The notes beneath the pieces were generated by a model. It saw nothing but the letters and a program-made list of their open reading frames with translations. It was not told where the DNA came from and searched no databases. 10,966 nt of DNA from Lachnospiraceae bacterium UBA7481 (GTDB lineage: Bacteria; Bacillota; Clostridia; Lachnospirales; Lachnospiraceae). The position numbers and the translations under genes were made by a program. The stretch spans positions 42,288-53,253 of the forward strand of contig DLOP01000037.1 in assembly GCA_002478505.1 (NCBI GenBank). Reading direction: 5' to 3'. Position 1 is the first letter of the stretch, and every line of letters begins with the position of its first letter. Below, one piece after another: positions 1 to 6,755 of the stretch.

Positions 1-86
1 AGTTATGTAAACCTCATGAACAAGATTGTGGAACGAAAAAACATAAAGTAAATGTTTTGCAATTATCTACATAAAAAATAAGGGAA

Positions 87-95
87 AGAGGAGAG
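87..95 (+). promoter_or_regulatory. Shine-Dalgarno site of glyS
   Basis: AGAGGAGAG, with the AGGAG core at 89-93, ends about 8 bases before the ATG at 102. This is a strong Firmicutes-type ribosome binding site and fixes the start at 102 rather than at the second in-frame ATG (114). The 86 bases upstream contain no recognisable T-box leader, which is the usual regulator of aminoacyl-tRNA synthetase genes in Firmicutes, and no convincing sigma-A promoter. The window may simply begin too late to show them. Confidence 0.75.
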
Positions 96-101
96 AAAAC
101 A

Positions 102-1490
102 ATGGAAAAAACCATGGAGAAGATCGTGGCGTTGGCAAAGGGAAGAGGATTTGTGTATCCGGGTTCCGAGATTTACGGGGGATTGGCTAATACGTGGGAT
201 TACGGCAATCTTGGCGTGGAACTTAAGAATAATGTTAAGAAAGCATGGTGGCAGAAATTTGTACAGGAGAATCCGTATAATGTGGGAGTAGATTGTGCGA
301 TCTTAATGAATCCGCAGACATGGGTGGCATCCGGTCATCTGGGCGGATTTTCAGATCCGTTGATGGACTGCCGGGAATGTCATGAGAGATTCCGCGCGGA
401 TAATGTCATTGAGGATTTTGCAAAGGAGAACGGCATTACCTTGGAGACGGCTGTGGACGCGTGGTCGCCGGAAGAGATGATGGACTACATTAAGGAAAAG
501 AGTATCCCGTGCCCGACCTGCGGAAAGCACAATTTTACGGATATCCGACAGTTTAACCTGATGTTTAAGACGTTCCAGGGCGTGACCGAGGACGCGAAGA
601 GTACCGTATATCTGCGTCCGGAGACAGCGCAGGGTATCTTTGTTAATTTTAAGAATGTACAGAGGACATCCAGAAAGAAGATTCCGTTTGGAATCGGACA
701 GATCGGCAAATCTTTCCGTAATGAAGTGACGCCGGGCAATTTTACATTCCGTACCAGGGAGTTTGAGCAGATGGAGCTGGAATTCTTCTGCGAGCCGGGA
801 ACAGACCTTGAGTGGTTTCAGTATTGGAGACAGTTCTGTATCGACTGGCTGAAAGCGCTTGGCATGAAGGATGAGGAAATGCGCGCAAGGGATCATTCAC
901 CGGAGGAGCTGTGCTTTTACTCTAAAGGAACAACGGATATCGAGTTCAAGTTTCCGTTTGGCTGGGGCGAGCTGTGGGGGATCGCAGACCGTACCGATTA
1001 TGACTTGACGCAGCATCAGAATGTCTCCAAGCAGGATATGAGTTATTTTGATGAGACAAAGAATGAAAAATATATTCCGTATGTTATTGAGCCGTCTTTG
1101 GGTGCGGACAGAGTTGTATTGGCGTTTCTCTGCGCAGCATACGACGAGGAGGAGCTTGGAGAGGGTGATATGAGGACTGTGCTTCGGTTCCATCCGGCGC
1201 TGGCTCCGGTAAAGATCGGTGTGCTTCCGCTTTCTAAGAAGTTAAATGAGGGCGCGGAAAAGATCTACACTTCACTTTGTAAAAAGTATAACTGCGAGTT
1301 TGACGACAGGGGCGCCATCGGTAAGAGATACCGCCGTCAGGATGAAATCGGTACGCCGTTCTGCGTGACCTATGATTTTGATTCGGAAACGGATGGATGC
1401 GTGACGGTCAGATTCCGTGATTCCATGGAACAGATCAGAGTTAAGATCGATGAACTGGATGCTTACTTTGCAGATAAATTCGATTTCTAA
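102..1490 (+). CDS. glyS: Glycine--tRNA ligase (homodimeric class II type)
   Basis: Charges tRNA-Gly with glycine in the cytoplasm using ATP. The 462-residue product is a normal length for the alpha2-type enzyme of Clostridia. Class II landmarks are visible: RPETAQG (172-178), motif 2 starting with FRNE (205-208) and continuing through the RTREFEQMELEFF segment (218-230), and motif 3 with GADR (334-337). Two Cys pairs, C90/C93 and C137/C140, form the expected zinc-binding insertion between motifs 1 and 2. The C-terminal anticodon-binding domain begins near residue 366 (LAPVKIGVLPL). The gene is intact, with a strong Shine-Dalgarno and its own terminator downstream, so it is probably monocistronic. 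Arg codons include many AGA/AGG, as expected for Lachnospiraceae and unlike the genes right of about 3.1 kb. The family call is secure; the host assignment is inference from codon use. Confidence 0.97.
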   Translation: MEKTMEKIVALAKGRGFVYPGSEIYGGLANTWDYGNLGVELKNNVKKAWWQKFVQENPYNVGVDCAILMNPQTWVASGHLGGFSDPLMDCRECHERFRADNVIEDFAKENGITLETAVDAWSPEEMMDYIKEKSIPCPTCGKHNFTDIRQFNLMFKTFQGVTEDAKSTVYLRPETAQGIFVNFKNVQRTSRKKIPFGIGQIGKSFRNEVTPGNFTFRTREFEQMELEFFCEPGTDLEWFQYWRQFCIDWLKALGMKDEEMRARDHSPEELCFYSKGTTDIEFKFPFGWGELWGIADRTDYDLTQHQNVSKQDMSYFDETKNEKYIPYVIEPSLGADRVVLAFLCAAYDEEELGEGDMRTVLRFHPALAPVKIGVLPLSKKLNEGAEKIYTSLCKKYNCEFDDRGAIGKRYRRQDEIGTPFCVTYDFDSETDGCVTVRFRDSMEQIRVKIDELDAYFADKFDF

Positions 1491-1590
1491 AGAAAAACTG
1501 ATTTCATCGTTGCTTCCTTAGAACCGTGGATGCGCAAGGATTTGCAGTGGAATGTTTCATTTAATTTGTTCTGAATATCCAGATTTTAAA

Positions 1591-1620
1591 ACTGCCGGAT
1601 AAGCGATATTGTCCGGCAGT
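1591..1620 (+). terminator. Rho-independent terminator after glyS
   Basis: Perfect 9-bp inverted repeat ACTGCCGGA (1591-1599) / TCCGGCAGT (1612-1620) around a 12-base loop, followed by ATTTCATT. The stem is GC-rich and stable but the T-tract is interrupted. It lies 100 bases after the glyS stop and before the ppdK start, as expected for a terminator separating the two genes. The rest of 1491-1753 shows no other gene. Confidence 0.65.
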
Positions 1621-1678
1621 ATTTCATTGAAAAACAGATGAAAAGATTTATGTAAAAATTTTCCAACTACTAGTGCAT

Positions 1679-1707
1679 TTTATAAAATATTGTGGTAAAA
1701 TTATACT
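1679..1707 (+). promoter_or_regulatory. Possible sigma-A promoter of ppdK
   Basis: TTTATA (1679-1684, 4 of 6 to TTGACA) lies 17 bases upstream of TATACT (1702-1707, 5 of 6 to TATAAT). Transcription would start near 1714, giving a leader of about 40 bases before the ATG at 1754. The region is AT-rich and also contains an overlapping TATAAA at 1681, so the exact hexamers are uncertain. Confidence 0.35.
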
Positions 1708-1738
1708 AATGTCGGCTTGTACGACAATTAAATGGATA

Positions 1739-1745
1739 GAGGGAG
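1739..1745 (+). promoter_or_regulatory. Shine-Dalgarno site that sets the ppdK start
   Basis: GAGGGAG ends 8 bases before the ATG at 1754. The open frame runs further upstream to an ATG at 1673, but the extra 27 residues resemble nothing in the family and overlap the likely promoter. The start at 1754 gives the normal family N-terminus MAKKWVYLF. Confidence 0.75.
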
Positions 1746-1753
1746 ACAAGAGC

Positions 1754-4372
1754 ATGGCAAAAAAATGGGTTTATTTATTTAGCGAAGGCGATGCAAAGAT
1801 GCGTGAGCTGCTCGGCGGCAAGGGCGCTAATCTTGCGGAAATGACCAATCTTGGACTTCCGGTTCCTCAGGGCTTCACGATTACGACAGAGGCTTGTACA
1901 CAGTATTACGAGGACGGAAGAAAGATCAACGATGAGATCCAGCAGCAGATCATGGAATACATCGTAAAGATGGAAGAGATTACAGGAAAGAAGTTTGGCG
2001 ATAAGGAGAATCCATTGCTGGTGTCTGTTCGTTCCGGCGCAAGGGCATCTATGCCGGGTATGATGGATACAATTTTAAACTTAGGTTTAAATGAAGAAGT
2101 TGTAGAGGTTCTTTCTGCAAAGTCCGGCAATCCACGCTGGGCATGGGACTGCTACCGTAGATTTATCCAGATGTTCTCCGATGTTGTAATGGAAGTTGGA
2201 AAGAAGTATTTTGAAGAACTGATCGATCAGATGAAAGAGAAAAAGGGCGTTACGCAGGACGTTGAACTGACAGCTGATGATCTGAAAGAACTGGCAAATC
2301 AGTTTAAGGCTGAATATAAAGAGAAGATCGGAAGTGATTTCCCTACCGATCCGAAGGAACAGTTGATGGAGGCGATCAAAGCGGTATTCCGTTCGTGGGA
2401 CAACCCCAGGGCCAATGTATATCGCCGCGACAATGATATCCCGTATTCCTGGGGAACCGCTGTTAATGTACAGATGATGGCATTTGGAAATATGGGCGAG
2501 ACATCCGGTACCGGTGTAGCATTTACACGTGATCCCGCAACCGGAGAGAAGCATCTGATGGGTGAATTCTTAATGAACGCACAGGGCGAGGATGTTGTTG
2601 CAGGCGTGCGTACACCGCAGAAGATCGACCAGCTCAAAGAAGTGATGCCGGAAGTATATCAGCAGTTTGTTGATATTTGTAATAAGCTGGAAGATCATTA
2701 CCGTGACATGCAGGACATGGAGTTTACAATTGAGGACAAGAAGCTTTATATGCTGCAGACACGTAATGGTAAGAGAACAGCGCAGGCTGCCCTTAAGATT
2801 GCCTGCGATCTTGTAGATGAAGGCATGATCACACCGGAGAAGGCAGTGTTGATGATCGAGCCGAGAAACTTGGATACGCTGCTTCACCCGCAGTTTGACC
2901 AGAAAGCATTAAAAGAAGCAACGCCGATCGCAACTGCTCTGGCTGCTTCGCCGGGCGCTGCCTGCGGCAAGATCGTATTTACCGCAGAAGATGCAAAGAC
3001 ATGGAATTCAAGAGGCGAGAAGGTCGTATTAGTGAGACTTGAGACTTCACCGGAGGATATTGAGGGTATGAAGGCTTCTCAGGGTATTCTTACTGTCCGC
3101 GGCGGTATGACCAGCCATGCAGCAGTGGTTGCTCGCGGCATGGGCAAATGCTGTGTATCCGGCGCAGGCGAAATCAAGGTTGACTACAAGGCTAAGACAG
3201 TTGAAATGGGCGGCAAAGTCTACAAAGAAGGTGACTGGATCTCACTCAACGGCTCAACCGGCGACGTTTACGACGGACAGGTGCCCACTGTTGACCCGAA
3301 ACTTGACGGCGACTTTGGCGCAATCATGAACCTCGCTTCAAAATACACTAAAACACTTGTTCGCACCAACGCTGATTCACCCCGTGATGCTAAGAAAGCA
3401 CGCGAACTCGGCGCACAGGGCATCGGTCTCTGCCGCACAGAGCACATGTTCTTTGAAGGTGACCGCATCAAAGCTGTACGCGAAATGATTCTCGCATCTG
3501 ACGTTGAAGGACGTCGCGCAGCTCTTGCAAAACTTCTTCCCATGCAGCGCGGTGACTTTGAAGGAATCTTTGAAGCGATGGACGGATTCGGAGTGACTAT
3601 CCGCCTCCTCGATCCCCCGTTGCACGAATTTGTACCTCACCAGACCGCTACACAGAAAGTGATGGCTGAAGAAATGGGCATTTCACTCGAAGAAGTCAAA
3701 GCTAAAGTTGACTCACTCGAAGAATTCAACCCCATGCTCGGTCACCGTGGTTGCCGTCTCGGTATCACATATCCCGAAATCACCGAAATGCAGACCCGTG
3801 CTATCATCGAAGCTGCACTTGCAGTAAAAGCACGCGGCATTGACGTTCATCCCGAAATCATGATTCCCCTTGTAGGTTCACTCAAGGAAATCCAGAACCA
3901 GGCTGACGTTATCCACCTCACAGCTGCTAAAGTATTCCAGGAAAAAGGTCAGACCATCCTTTACAAGGTAGGTACAATGATTGAGGTTCCCCGTGCGGCA
4001 CTCGTTGCAAACCAGATTGCAGAAGTTGCTGAATTCTTCTCATTCGGCACAAACGACCTCACCCAGATGACCTTCGGCTTCAGCCGTGACGACGCGCCCA
4101 AATTCCTCAAATTCTATAAGGAACACGGCATCATCAAGACCGATCCCTTTGAAGTTCTCGACCAGGAAGGCGTTGGTCAGCTCGTGAAGATGGGTGTTGA
4201 GAAAGGACGTGCAACTAACCCCGACCTCAAGGTAGGTATTTGCGGTGAACATGGCGGTGAACCCTCATCAGTTAAGTTCTGCGCAAAACTCGGCATGAAC
4301 TATGTGAGCTGCTCACCCTACCGTGTGCCCATCGCACGCGTAAGCGCGGCGCAGGCTGCTATCGAAGACTAA
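1754..4372 (+). CDS. ppdK: Pyruvate, phosphate dikinase, apparently a chimera of two phyla
   Basis: Interconverts pyruvate + ATP + Pi and PEP + AMP + PPi, linking glycolysis and gluconeogenesis. The 872 residues match the roughly 874-residue clostridial enzyme. Order: N-terminal ATP-grasp nucleotide-binding domain (about 1-340, with GGKGANLAEM near the start), the swivelling phosphohistidine domain with catalytic His455 in GGMTSHAAVVARGMG (codon at 3116), and a C-terminal PEP/pyruvate TIM barrel with GLCRTEHMFF, SFGTNDLTQMTFG and the catalytic Cys830 in GICGEHGG. All key residues are present and the frame is open throughout. The oddity is base and codon use. By hand count, Arg codons before 3065 are 8 AGA/AGG, 8 CGT and 3 CGC; after 3065 they are 0 AGA/AGG, 9 CGT and 12 CGC. 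Asp moves from mostly GAT to mostly GAC, and Leu gains CTC. The 5' half matches glyS; the 3' half matches the Bacteroidota-like genes to the right. Function is secure, but whether this exact fusion exists in a cell is doubtful. Confidence 0.93.
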   Translation: MAKKWVYLFSEGDAKMRELLGGKGANLAEMTNLGLPVPQGFTITTEACTQYYEDGRKINDEIQQQIMEYIVKMEEITGKKFGDKENPLLVSVRSGARASMPGMMDTILNLGLNEEVVEVLSAKSGNPRWAWDCYRRFIQMFSDVVMEVGKKYFEELIDQMKEKKGVTQDVELTADDLKELANQFKAEYKEKIGSDFPTDPKEQLMEAIKAVFRSWDNPRANVYRRDNDIPYSWGTAVNVQMMAFGNMGETSGTGVAFTRDPATGEKHLMGEFLMNAQGEDVVAGVRTPQKIDQLKEVMPEVYQQFVDICNKLEDHYRDMQDMEFTIEDKKLYMLQTRNGKRTAQAALKIACDLVDEGMITPEKAVLMIEPRNLDTLLHPQFDQKALKEATPIATALAASPGAACGKIVFTAEDAKTWNSRGEKVVLVRLETSPEDIEGMKASQGILTVRGGMTSHAAVVARGMGKCCVSGAGEIKVDYKAKTVEMGGKVYKEGDWISLNGSTGDVYDGQVPTVDPKLDGDFGAIMNLASKYTKTLVRTNADSPRDAKKARELGAQGIGLCRTEHMFFEGDRIKAVREMILASDVEGRRAALAKLLPMQRGDFEGIFEAMDGFGVTIRLLDPPLHEFVPHQTATQKVMAEEMGISLEEVKAKVDSLEEFNPMLGHRGCRLGITYPEITEMQTRAIIEAALAVKARGIDVHPEIMIPLVGSLKEIQNQADVIHLTAAKVFQEKGQTILYKVGTMIEVPRAALVANQIAEVAEFFSFGTNDLTQMTFGFSRDDAPKFLKFYKEHGIIKTDPFEVLDQEGVGQLVKMGVEKGRATNPDLKVGICGEHGGEPSSVKFCAKLGMNYVSCSPYRVPIARVSAAQAAIED
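3065..3172 (+). other. Composition junction inside ppdK (probable misassembly or recombination point)
   Basis: The last clostridial-style codons are AGA at about 3035, GAT at 3056 and GAG at 3062. The first of the other style are CGC at 3098, then CGC in the next Arg, GAA at 3170 and GAC shortly after. Between them the sequence encodes the nearly invariant catalytic His loop (residues about 438-473), where DNA from distant organisms is most likely to share long identical stretches. Ribosome binding sites, promoter style and gene content also change on either side. I infer a join between a clostridial and a Bacteroidota sequence; the exact base cannot be fixed by eye. Confidence 0.7.
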
Positions 4373-4407
4373 AAGTCCGATTCAGTACCATACTGACTAA
4401 ATAACCT

Positions 4408-4449
4408 GTTAGGCTGTAACGCTCCGATAAAAGGAGGTTACAGCCTAAC
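4408..4449 (+). terminator. Strong hairpin terminator after ppdK
   Basis: A 13-bp perfect stem: GTTAGGCTGTAAC (4408-4420) pairs with GTTACAGCCTAAC (4437-4449). An extra inner CTCC/GGAG pairing (4422-4425 with 4433-4436) sits next to a bulged G. It starts 36 bases after the ppdK stop and is followed by TTGTGTTT, a weak U-tract. This is a convincing transcription end for ppdK and could work in both directions. Confidence 0.75.
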
Positions 4450-4826
4450 TTGTGTTTAGGTGGCTCGCACAACCTGTTTACCAAAAAATTACCGCCCTTA
4501 ACCACCTCCCAACCGTAATTTGACGGAAGTGCCTCGGCAACTTAACCACTATGAATTAATACATAGACGTAGGAATTCAGTTCTAAAGCCAAGATTTAGA
4601 GAGTCAAGGAAATCGCTACCCCATTTGGCGCCCTTATTAAGACGCAACATATCACGCCCAGTTACCCAATAATACTCAAGTTTTTTTATATATTGTGTTT
4701 TGCTTGCAAAGAATCTTGCATGAGAGTTGAGGTCAGGCAAGTCGCCAACGGAGCTGAAATTGAGGGTATTGTCGGAATACCGTCAAGTGGATTTATTGAT
4801 TGAATGTTCGGTTCTGAATATATTCC
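4450..4826. other. Intergenic stretch with no recognised gene
   Basis: Lies between the ppdK terminator and the end of the DUF1016 gene. It holds one short unplaced minus-strand frame (listed separately). It also holds a small inverted repeat, GGTATT (4765-4770) / AATACC (4776-4781), without a T-tract, which could be a weak 3' end for the DUF1016 transcript. No tRNA-like fold, tandem repeat or insertion-sequence end was seen. Confidence 0.5.
4549..4740 (-). CDS. Short hypothetical frame, unplaced
   Basis: The frame encodes 63 residues from a TTG at 4740 and is open back to 4782, where a TGA (4783-4785) closes it. The product is rich in aromatic and basic residues, with segments such as KKLEYYWVTGRDMLRL and GAKWGSDFLDSLNLGF, so it looks protein-like rather than random. 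There is no good ATG, no Shine-Dalgarno and no family I recognise. It runs the same way as the DUF1016 gene upstream. It may be a decayed 3' fragment of a larger gene or chance. No function is proposed. Confidence 0.25.
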   Translation of the reverse strand: MPDLNSHARFFASKTQYIKKLEYYWVTGRDMLRLNKGAKWGSDFLDSLNLGFRTEFLRLCINS

Positions 4827-5903
4827 TTATTCACTACCACGTGATTTTTCTTTAAGGAAATAGATTGCCTTTTGACGTTCGATTTCGGCTCGCAACTGTT
4901 CTGGTGTCGGCATATAAAGCATATATTTTGACGCAAACAGATGGTCGTTGTCGTGAAGGATTGAGTAACGTGCTATATCTTCATCGGTGTCTTCGCATAG
5001 CACAATGCCGATGGTTGGATTGTCTCCCTCAATGCGCTTCAGTTCATCGTACATCCGCACATACATATCCATTTGCCCTATATCCTGATGTCGAATCTTT
5101 GATGTCTTGAGGTCAATCAAAACGTAGCATTTCAGGAATATGTTGTAGAATACCAAGTCTATGAAGTAGTCTTCTTTTTCTGTGTGGATATGTTGTTGAC
5201 GCGCCACGAAAGCAAAGCCTTTGCCAAGCTCGAGGAGGAATTTTTCAAGATTATCAATGAGCGCCTGTTCAAGTTCCGATTCTCTGAAAGAAGAATCCGA
5301 AGTAAAGCCTAAAAATTCTCCTATAACCGGATTTTTTATAAATTCCGTTGGGTCAGGATTTTGGAGCGGTGCCGTCAGCTCGAGCATCTCTTTCTCCACA
5401 AGGTCTTTACGCTGTGAGGCAACAATCCGGTAAAAGTATTGCGAACTTATATTACGTTGGAGTGTGCGTACACTCCAGTTTTGGAGTAACGCTTCTTGCT
5501 CGTACCAAGCACGTGCATCATTGTTAAGCTCCTGAATCAGTGTACGGTAGTGTGTCCAAGATAACAGGCTGGAAGATTTTCCACTCAATGAGTGGAAAAT
5601 TTCTGGATAGAGTTTGTAGAATTGAGTATAACTATAGAGGTTGGTCTTAGTAAACCCTTTTCCATAATTAGCCGTAAGGCGTTTGGAGAGGTCTTTTATA
5701 ATTGTAGCTCCGTAAGTAGCTCTATCCTGACCACTTAGTTCTTCTTCCGCTATAAGTTTGCCGAGCTCCCAGTTCCTTCTAACTAACGCTTCGTTAATCT
5801 GCCGATAAGCAGTTTCACGAGCTTGTTCAATGACAGAGGACGCACTGTTATAGAGTGCGTCAAGAGCTGTATCTGATACTTCGTCAATCTTATCTGGCTG
5901 CAT
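4827..5903 (-). CDS. DUF1016 / YhcG-like PDDEXK nuclease domain protein
   Basis: A 358-residue protein of the YhcG family: an N-terminal helical DUF1016_N domain (about 15-165, with the typical REQ/NWELGKLI and YGKGFTKTNLYSYTQFYKLYPE regions) and a C-terminal PDDEXK nuclease-like domain (about 185-340). The nuclease signature is visible as FIDLVFYN with Asp249, followed by VLIDLKTSK with Asp264 and Lys266, a DxK variant of the usual ExK, and Gln277 in GQMDMYV. Members are common in Bacteroidota and often lie near restriction, mobile or defence genes; their physiological role is poorly defined. The ATG at 5903 follows the stop of the broken XRE gene by 2 bases, so the two were evidently one transcription unit. 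There is no Shine-Dalgarno, so translation may originally have been coupled. The frame is intact. Family confidence is high; nuclease activity is inferred from the motif only. Confidence 0.88.
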   Translation of the reverse strand: MQPDKIDEVSDTALDALYNSASSVIEQARETAYRQINEALVRRNWELGKLIAEEELSGQDRATYGATIIKDLSKRLTANYGKGFTKTNLYSYTQFYKLYPEIFHSLSGKSSSLLSWTHYRTLIQELNNDARAWYEQEALLQNWSVRTLQRNISSQYFYRIVASQRKDLVEKEMLELTAPLQNPDPTEFIKNPVIGEFLGFTSDSSFRESELEQALIDNLEKFLLELGKGFAFVARQQHIHTEKEDYFIDLVFYNIFLKCYVLIDLKTSKIRHQDIGQMDMYVRMYDELKRIEGDNPTIGIVLCEDTDEDIARYSILHDNDHLFASKYMLYMPTPEQLRAEIERQKAIYFLKEKSRGSE

Positions 5904-5905
5904 AT

Positions 5906-6116
5906 TTATGCTCTATTGCTCACAATTAAATCCTTAACCTCAATATCGAGTAATTCAGAAATCCTTCCAGCGTATCAAGGGATGGTTGCATTTTGTTGGA
6001 ACACCATCGGTAAACGGTTGCTTGGTTTTTACCTACTTGTTTGGCTAATCATTTACAAGTTTTACCGTTCTCAACTAAAGATATTTTTTATTCTGTTTAT
6101 CTTTTGCGATTCCATA
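5906..6116 (-). pseudogene. Broken XRE-type helix-turn-helix regulator
   Basis: Read on the minus strand from the ATG at 6116, the frame starts MESQKINRIK and then breaks. Moving between frames restores a full small helix-turn-helix protein of about 68 residues: LVENGKTCK, then LAKQVGKNQATVYRWCSNKM, then QPSLDTLGRISELLD, then IEVKDLIVSNRA and TAA at 5906. This matches the small Cro/C1-like regulators that often precede DUF1016 genes in Bacteroidota. Three lesions are visible: an extra A in the A6 run at 6084-6089 (+1 shift), TGA at 6049-6051 where the family has Trp (KWLA), and a missing G near 5967-5968 in CTGGAAGG (-1 shift). A DNA-binding protein cannot be made from this copy. The remnant ends 2 bases before the DUF1016 start. 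Identity is inferred from the reconstructed motif; two of the three lesions lie in short homopolymers, so sequencing error must be excluded. Confidence 0.8.
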
Positions 6117-6159
6117 TCACTTGTTTTGCTGGTTGATTACAATACTTTGATATTAAACA

Positions 6160-6189
6160 CAAAATTAATAATAACTCCAGGTACCGCAA
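6160..6189 (-). promoter_or_regulatory. Bacteroidota-type promoter for the XRE-DUF1016 unit
   Basis: On the minus strand TTG (6189-6187) is followed after exactly 19 bases by TAATTTTG (6167-6160), a full match to the Bacteroidota -7 consensus TAnnTTTG with the correct spacing to the -33 element. Transcription would begin near 6154, some 38 bases before the ATG of the XRE remnant at 6116. The promoter looks intact even though the first gene is broken. Confidence 0.6.
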
Positions 6190-6405
6190 TCTAAATTTAA
6201 CATGAAAATGTATTTTCATATTCCAACGGTATCATTTTTACTACCTCGGGGATCCTGTACAATAGTTTTTCTATACTGTAGGACTATTTTGAAGTTTCTA
6301 ATTTGGATTGCCGATACTTTTTGAAGCCTCAAGCGTTATAAGTAAGTGATGAGAAGTTTAATAAGATTTATTTAATACACACAATAATATAACACAACTA
6401 TTAAT
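6190..6405. other. AT-rich spacer between divergent XRE remnant and DUF488 gene
   Basis: This stretch separates the minus-strand XRE-DUF1016 unit from the plus-strand DUF488 gene, so it should hold the promoter of the latter. I see only imperfect candidates, for example TACTTTTTG near 6314-6322, one base longer than TAnnTTTG. It is clearly more AT-rich than the genes to the right and contains one inverted repeat, listed separately. No gene or RNA was recognised. Confidence 0.45.
6202..6219. repeat. Short perfect palindrome, possible operator
   Basis: ATGAAAAT (6202-6209), 2-base spacer, ATTTTCAT (6212-6219). It lies just upstream of the -33 element of the XRE-DUF1016 promoter. This is a plausible position for a dimeric regulator such as the lost XRE protein, though AT-rich palindromes of this size also arise by chance. 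Confidence 0.4.
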
Positions 6406-6753
6406 ATGGCACAGACTATTTCAGTTAAGAGAGCTTACGAACCAATGGATTCCAATGACGGTTTCAGAGTATATGTCGACCGGTTATGGCCACGCGGATT
6501 GTCCCATGAGACATTCCATTTTGACTTATGGGACAAAGATATCGCTCCCTCAACAGAGCTGAGGGAGTGGTTCCACTCCAACCCGCAGGCAAATTGGAGC
6601 GAATTTGAGCAGGAATACAAAAAAGAATTATTGCATAGTCCGGCTTTGGAGGCTTTTAAAGAAATTGTCGAGAATAAAAATAAAGTAACATTGCTGTACT
6701 CTTCCCACGACACCATTCATAATAACGCCCAGATTCTAAGGGAACTGCTTTAA
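6406..6753 (+). CDS. DUF488 family protein (YeaO-like)
   Basis: A 115-residue small soluble protein. Family hallmarks are VDRLWPRGL (24-32), KDIAPSTELREWF (44-56) and TLLYSSHDTIHNNA (95-108), in the usual order and at the usual length of about 115-120. The biochemical role of this family is not established, and none is proposed. The start at 6406 gives the family N-terminus; the leader is A/T-rich with no Shine-Dalgarno, as in Bacteroidota. The stop (6753) is separated by 2 bases from the stop of the convergent metallo-hydrolase gene. No clear terminator lies between them, so the two transcripts probably overlap at their 3' ends. Confidence 0.9.
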   Translation: MAQTISVKRAYEPMDSNDGFRVYVDRLWPRGLSHETFHFDLWDKDIAPSTELREWFHSNPQANWSEFEQEYKKELLHSPALEAFKEIVENKNKVTLLYSSHDTIHNNAQILRELL

Positions 6754-6755
6754 AA

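Noticed and set aside
1..101. T-box leader upstream of glyS
   Set aside because: No T-box sequence (the GGTGG-ACCGCG type motif) or terminator hairpin is visible in the 101 bases available; the window starts too close to the gene to judge further.
1673..1753. 27-residue N-terminal extension of PPDK
   Set aside because: The extension overlaps the likely promoter, has no Shine-Dalgarno and does not fit the family. The ATG at 1754 has a good site and the normal N-terminus.
5916..6194. 92-codon plus-strand frame with hydrophobic stretches, resembling a small membrane protein
   Set aside because: It lies opposite the reconstructed XRE remnant. Its hydrophobic character comes from the complement of A/T-rich helix-turn-helix codons.
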